Shown: in pieces, positions 61,376 to 64,000 of the stretch
Layout: each line of letters begins with the position of its first letter
Position numbering within the stretch: position 1 is the first letter of the stretch
Assembly (NCBI GenBank): GCA_963422565.1
Contig: OY730228.1
Coordinates: 2,666,001-2,730,000, forward strand
Length of the DNA: 64,000 nt
Direction: 5' to 3'
Source: G963422565 sp963422565
Lineage (GTDB): Bacteria; Pseudomonadota; Alphaproteobacteria; MPNO01
Notes under the pieces: generated by a model
The model's database searches: none
What the model was told of the DNA's origin: nothing
The model's input: the letters and a program-made list of their open reading frames with translations, nothing else
Made by a program: the position numbers and the translations under genes

Positions 61376-61404
61376 GCCGGAGGCGGACCGGTCGCCGGGC
61401 TTCC

Positions 61405-62007
61405 CTATACGTCGTCGATCTCGGCGCCGTCCTGCGGGAACGCCTCGGGCGGCAGATAGGGCTGCTCGCCGCCGCCCGGGTCGGTGTCGTACCCGGCAAA
61501 GTCGGGCTCGTCCTCGTCGTCTTCGCCGATGGTCCGGCCGAGCGCTTGCGCCTCGGCCTCCTCCCTGCTGCGGGCGACATTGACGGTGATCTCGGAGAAC
61601 ACTTCGGGGTGCAGGCGCACGCGGACCGGGTGGAGCCCGACGGTCTTGATCGGCCGGTCGAGCGCGACCTGGCTCGCGGCGATGGTGAAGCCCTCCGCGG
61701 CGACCGCGGCAGCGATGTCGCGCCGGTTGACGGAGCCGTAGAGCTGGGCGTTGTCGGCGGCCTGCCGCGTCAGGACGACTGCGAGCCCGTCCATGCGAGC
61801 CGCGACCGACTCGGCGTCGCCGCGGCGCTCGAGATTTTCGGCTTCGAGATGGGTGCGCAGGGTCTCGAACGAAGCGATGTTCTCCCGGGTCGCGCGCAGC
61901 GCGATCTTTCTGGGCAGGAGATAGTTGCGGGCGTAGCCCGGCTTGACCGTCACCACCTCGCCCATCTGGCCGAGCTTCTCGACCCTCTCCAGCAGGATCA
62001 CGTCCAT
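61405..62007 (-). CDS. rplI: 50S ribosomal protein L9
   Basis: 200 residues, long for L9 because of an acidic C-terminal tail ('IGEDDEDEPDFAGYD' onward), common in alphaproteobacteria. 'MDVILLERVEKLGQMGEVVTVKPGYARNYLLPR' is the rRNA-binding N-domain. ATG 62007 has GAGGAA a few bases upstream, which fixes the start. Last ribosomal gene of the rpsF-rpsR-DUF2232-rplI set. Confidence 0.97.
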   Translation of the reverse strand: MDVILLERVEKLGQMGEVVTVKPGYARNYLLPRKIALRATRENIASFETLRTHLEAENLERRGDAESVAARMDGLAVVLTRQAADNAQLYGSVNRRDIAAAVAAEGFTIAASQVALDRPIKTVGLHPVRVRLHPEVFSEITVNVARSREEAEAQALGRTIGEDDEDEPDFAGYDTDPGGGEQPYLPPEAFPQDGAEIDDV

Positions 62008-62009
62008 CG

Positions 62010-62960
62010 CTATTCCTCCTCCCCGTCGGCGCTGCGGCTGCGCGACATCCGCTCGCGCAGCCGCAGCCAGGGCTCGACGACGCCCAACGCCGCGACGATC
62101 AGCGCCGGCCACCCGGAGATGACCAGGATCAGGTACACCGCAGCGAGCAGGAACGCCCGCGCCGGCCAGCGAGTCGAGACAGCATGTATAACCGACAGCC
62201 CAAGAAAGAAAAAGGGAAGCAGGGCGACGATGGCCGCGTTGCCTCCGAAATCGCCAATCTGGCCCGGCAGCATCGACGCCGCCGCGGCGGCGGCGAGAAC
62301 CAGGATCGACCAGGATGGGAGGATCAGCTCCGCGAACCTCTCGCCCGGCCTGATATTGGCGTTGAACCGGGCCAGCGCTCCCTGAGCGAGCAGCCCGTTG
62401 ACAGCCACCATCATCTGCCAGGAGACGAGCACCAGCGCCGGCAGGAACCGCACGATCGCGCCGGCGCCGGGTAGGGCCGGCGCCCCGGGCAGGCCGGCAT
62501 CCTCGGCGAGACCGCGTGTCATCTCATCGAGGAACGCGCGCCCCGCGCCCGACAGCCCCCCCTCGGTCCCGGAAAAATACAGGGCCGCGGCGCCGAGCAG
62601 CGCGAGAGCGACCGCGTTCAGAACCGCGACCAGATAGCCGATCGGATACCAGGCCGTGGCGCCGTCCGCGTCCTGGCGCGACAGCAGCGCCCAGCTGGTC
62701 AGCACCAGGACCGGCAGCACCGTGACAACGGCGTACAGCCCCGCGATCGGCAGCGGTAGCGCGACCGCGACGACGATCAGCCCGACGGCGCTCGCCGCCA
62801 GCGCCGCGCCGCGCCCGGCGCCGAGCCCGACGGCGAACAAGGGGAGCTGCGCCAGATAGGCGAGGATCAGCGCCCCGAAGGATCCGAGCCCGACCGCAAG
62901 ATGGAACGCGGCGCTCGCCGCACCCGCCAGCGCCGCCAGCAGGAGAACCCGTCCGGACAC
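62010..62960 (-). CDS. DUF2232 family integral membrane protein
   Basis: 316 residues with about eight hydrophobic helices and a short basic/acidic tail ('RERMSRSRSADGEEE'). Its location between rpsR and rplI, with only 2 bases to rplI, is characteristic of DUF2232 (YybS-like) proteins in alphaproteobacteria. Function unknown. Cotranscription with ribosomal genes suggests a growth-linked role, but nothing in the sequence defines it. Confidence 0.88.
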   Translation of the reverse strand: MSGRVLLLAALAGAASAAFHLAVGLGSFGALILAYLAQLPLFAVGLGAGRGAALAASAVGLIVVAVALPLPIAGLYAVVTVLPVLVLTSWALLSRQDADGATAWYPIGYLVAVLNAVALALLGAAALYFSGTEGGLSGAGRAFLDEMTRGLAEDAGLPGAPALPGAGAIVRFLPALVLVSWQMMVAVNGLLAQGALARFNANIRPGERFAELILPSWSILVLAAAAAASMLPGQIGDFGGNAAIVALLPFFFLGLSVIHAVSTRWPARAFLLAAVYLILVISGWPALIVAALGVVEPWLRLRERMSRSRSADGEEE

Positions 62961-62981
62961 TGCCCCGTCTCGGCGGCCGCG

Positions 62982-63209
62982 TCAGCGGATCAGGAATGGC
63001 AGGAGGGCGAGGTTGCGCGCGCGCTTGATCGCCCGGGCGAGTTCGCGCTGTTTCTTGGTCGAGACGGCGGTGATCCGACGGGGAACGATCTTACCGCGCT
63101 CGGAAACGAAGCGCTGCAACAGCCGGACATCCTTGTAATCGATCTTGGGAGCGTGGGGACCCGAGAAGGGGCAGCTCTTCTGGCGTCTGAGAAACGGCCG
63201 CCGGCTCAT
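62982..63209 (-). CDS. rpsR: 30S ribosomal protein S18
   Basis: 75 residues. 'RRQKSCPFSGPHAPKIDYKDVRLLQRFVSERGKIVPRRITAVSTKKQRELARAIKRARNLALLPF' is the complete S18 pattern. ATG 63209 overlaps the rpsF stop as ATGA. It binds S6 in the 30S platform; together they can repress their own mRNA. Confidence 0.98.
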   Translation of the reverse strand: MSRRPFLRRQKSCPFSGPHAPKIDYKDVRLLQRFVSERGKIVPRRITAVSTKKQRELARAIKRARNLALLPFLIR

Positions 63210-63676
63210 TGCGCGGCCCGCCTGTCGGCCGGCGCGGGGCCGGTTTCCGCCGCCGGCCTGGCCTCGCCTTTCGGCGGGCCGCCGCGCGGCGGCCCGCCGC
63301 GGCCCCGATCCCGGTCGCGCCCGCCGAAGCCGCGCCCGCGTCCGCGTCCGTCCCGTCCGCGGGTCATCATCACCGAGGGACCCTCCTCCAGCGCATCGAC
63401 CCGCACCGTCAAATAGCGCAGCACATCCTCGTTCAGCCGCATCACGCGATCGAGCTCGCCGAGCGCTTCGCCCGGCGCATCGAGATTCAACAGGGAAAAA
63501 TGCCCCTTCCGGTTCTTCTTGATCCGGTAGGCGAGGGTTCTGAGACCCCAGTATTCGTTTTTCGTCACCTTGCCGCCCTTGGCTTCGACGGTCTCGGTGA
63601 ACTGCTGGGTCAGCGCCTCGACCTGGCTCGCCGATATGTCGGGCCGGGCGATATAGACGCTCTCGTAGAACGGCAC
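63206..63676 (-). CDS. rpsF: 30S ribosomal protein S6
   Basis: 156 residues from GTG 63676, with AAGGAG nine bases upstream. 'PFYESVYIARPDISASQVEALTQQF' and 'YWGLRTLAYRIKKNRKGHFSLLNLDAP' are classic S6. The C-terminal 50 residues are a low-complexity Arg/Gly/Pro extension ('GRDGRGRGRGFGGRDRDRGR'), likely disordered and RNA-binding, typical of some alphaproteobacterial S6 proteins. Longer frames extend upstream without homology. Confidence 0.97.
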   Translation of the reverse strand: MPFYESVYIARPDISASQVEALTQQFTETVEAKGGKVTKNEYWGLRTLAYRIKKNRKGHFSLLNLDAPGEALGELDRVMRLNEDVLRYLTVRVDALEEGPSVMMTRGRDGRGRGRGFGGRDRDRGRGGPPRGGPPKGEARPAAETGPAPADRRAAQ

Positions 63677-63721
63677 GTGGCTACGCTCCTTCGCTTTCCC
63701 GGCCGGCGGCCGACGGTTACT

Positions 63722-63747
63722 GACGCATCGGCTTGCCTGCATGCGTC
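63722..63747 (-). promoter_or_regulatory. Leader hairpin of rpsF, candidate S6:S18 autoregulatory site
   Basis: On the minus strand GACGCAU/AUGCGUC forms a perfect 7-bp stem about 46 bases before the rpsF start. It closes a 12-base loop whose 3' side ends in CCG next to the stem. A CCG-bearing hairpin in the rpsF leader is the known feature bound by the S6:S18 complex. Confidence 0.45.
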
Positions 63748-63880
63748 GGCGGGGTTGCCTTGTAGTCCGCCCTGCGCGCAAGTCAACCGGCAGCGCCATC
63801 GGATGCGCACTATACATGCCCGCCGCCGGGACGCAAGCATGCGAACGCGCCGCGAGCCCCGAACGAGCCATCAAAACCGT

Positions 63881-63956
<76 letters not shown>

Positions 63957-64000
63957 ACCGAGGCCTCGAACTATAGCAGGATGAGGGCAGCTCCGCCACC

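Overview
The window looks like chromosome from a GC-rich alphaproteobacterium, probably a Rhodospirillales-type environmental heterotroph. Grounds: very high G/C at third codon positions almost throughout; the rpsF-rpsR-DUF2232-rplI order; efp next to an inositol-monophosphatase-like gene; a fused TAXI-type TRAP transporter; and many Rieske oxygenases, amidohydrolases, CoA ligases and short-chain dehydrogenases. Taxonomy is inferred from gene content only.

Layout. 1-5.5 kb: partial metallo-hydrolase, radC, an FAD monooxygenase with bioD, and two glycosyltransferases. 5.8-17 kb: catabolic genes (three-domain Rid protein, gamma-glutamyltransferase, metallo-hydrolase, GST, enamidase-like amidohydrolase, two Rieske oxygenases, a Rid protein, an orphan molybdopterin subunit). 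17-24.4 kb: two SDRs, MFS permease, alpha/beta hydrolase, a GT39-type membrane protein and a frameshifted sulfatase. 24.4-30.9 kb: amidohydrolase, two CoA ligases and a ThDP enzyme on the minus strand. 31-34.3 kb: selB and selA. 34.3-37 kb: a deaminase-like amidohydrolase and an M20 peptidase. 37.2-45.4 kb: a foreign, lower-GC island with a broken VapBC, a 1789-residue helicase-nuclease (putative phage defence), transposon scars and a HigBA-like module. 46-48.2 kb: efp, a degenerate inositol-monophosphatase homologue and a redoxin. 48.3-53.8 kb: amidase, LigAB-type dioxygenase and TAXI/TRAP transporter. 54.2-60.5 kb: a SelW-like gene, a phosphotransferase, CoA transferase, crotonase, MetE-like and ThDP enzymes. 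60.6-64 kb: nadK, the ribosomal operon and tRNA-Lys.

The main discovery is a selenocysteine system spread over the window. Besides selA and selB, two genes carry an in-frame TGA where a redox cysteine belongs. One is an exported redoxin with U-P-G-C (TGA at 46425-46427, minus). The other is a SelW/Rdx-like protein with C-V-A-U (TGA at 54204-54206, plus). Each TGA is followed after 20-21 nt by a hairpin whose apical loop contains GU, as in bacterial SECIS elements. Conventional gene calling would truncate or miss both.

Three other genes (sulfatase, vapC, higB) contain four frameshifts in all. Each is repaired by adding one G to a CGG to make CGGG, which suggests either systematic base-calling loss or real decay. 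Four intergenic sites share a dispersed repeat. The IMPase homologue has lost most of its metal ligands.
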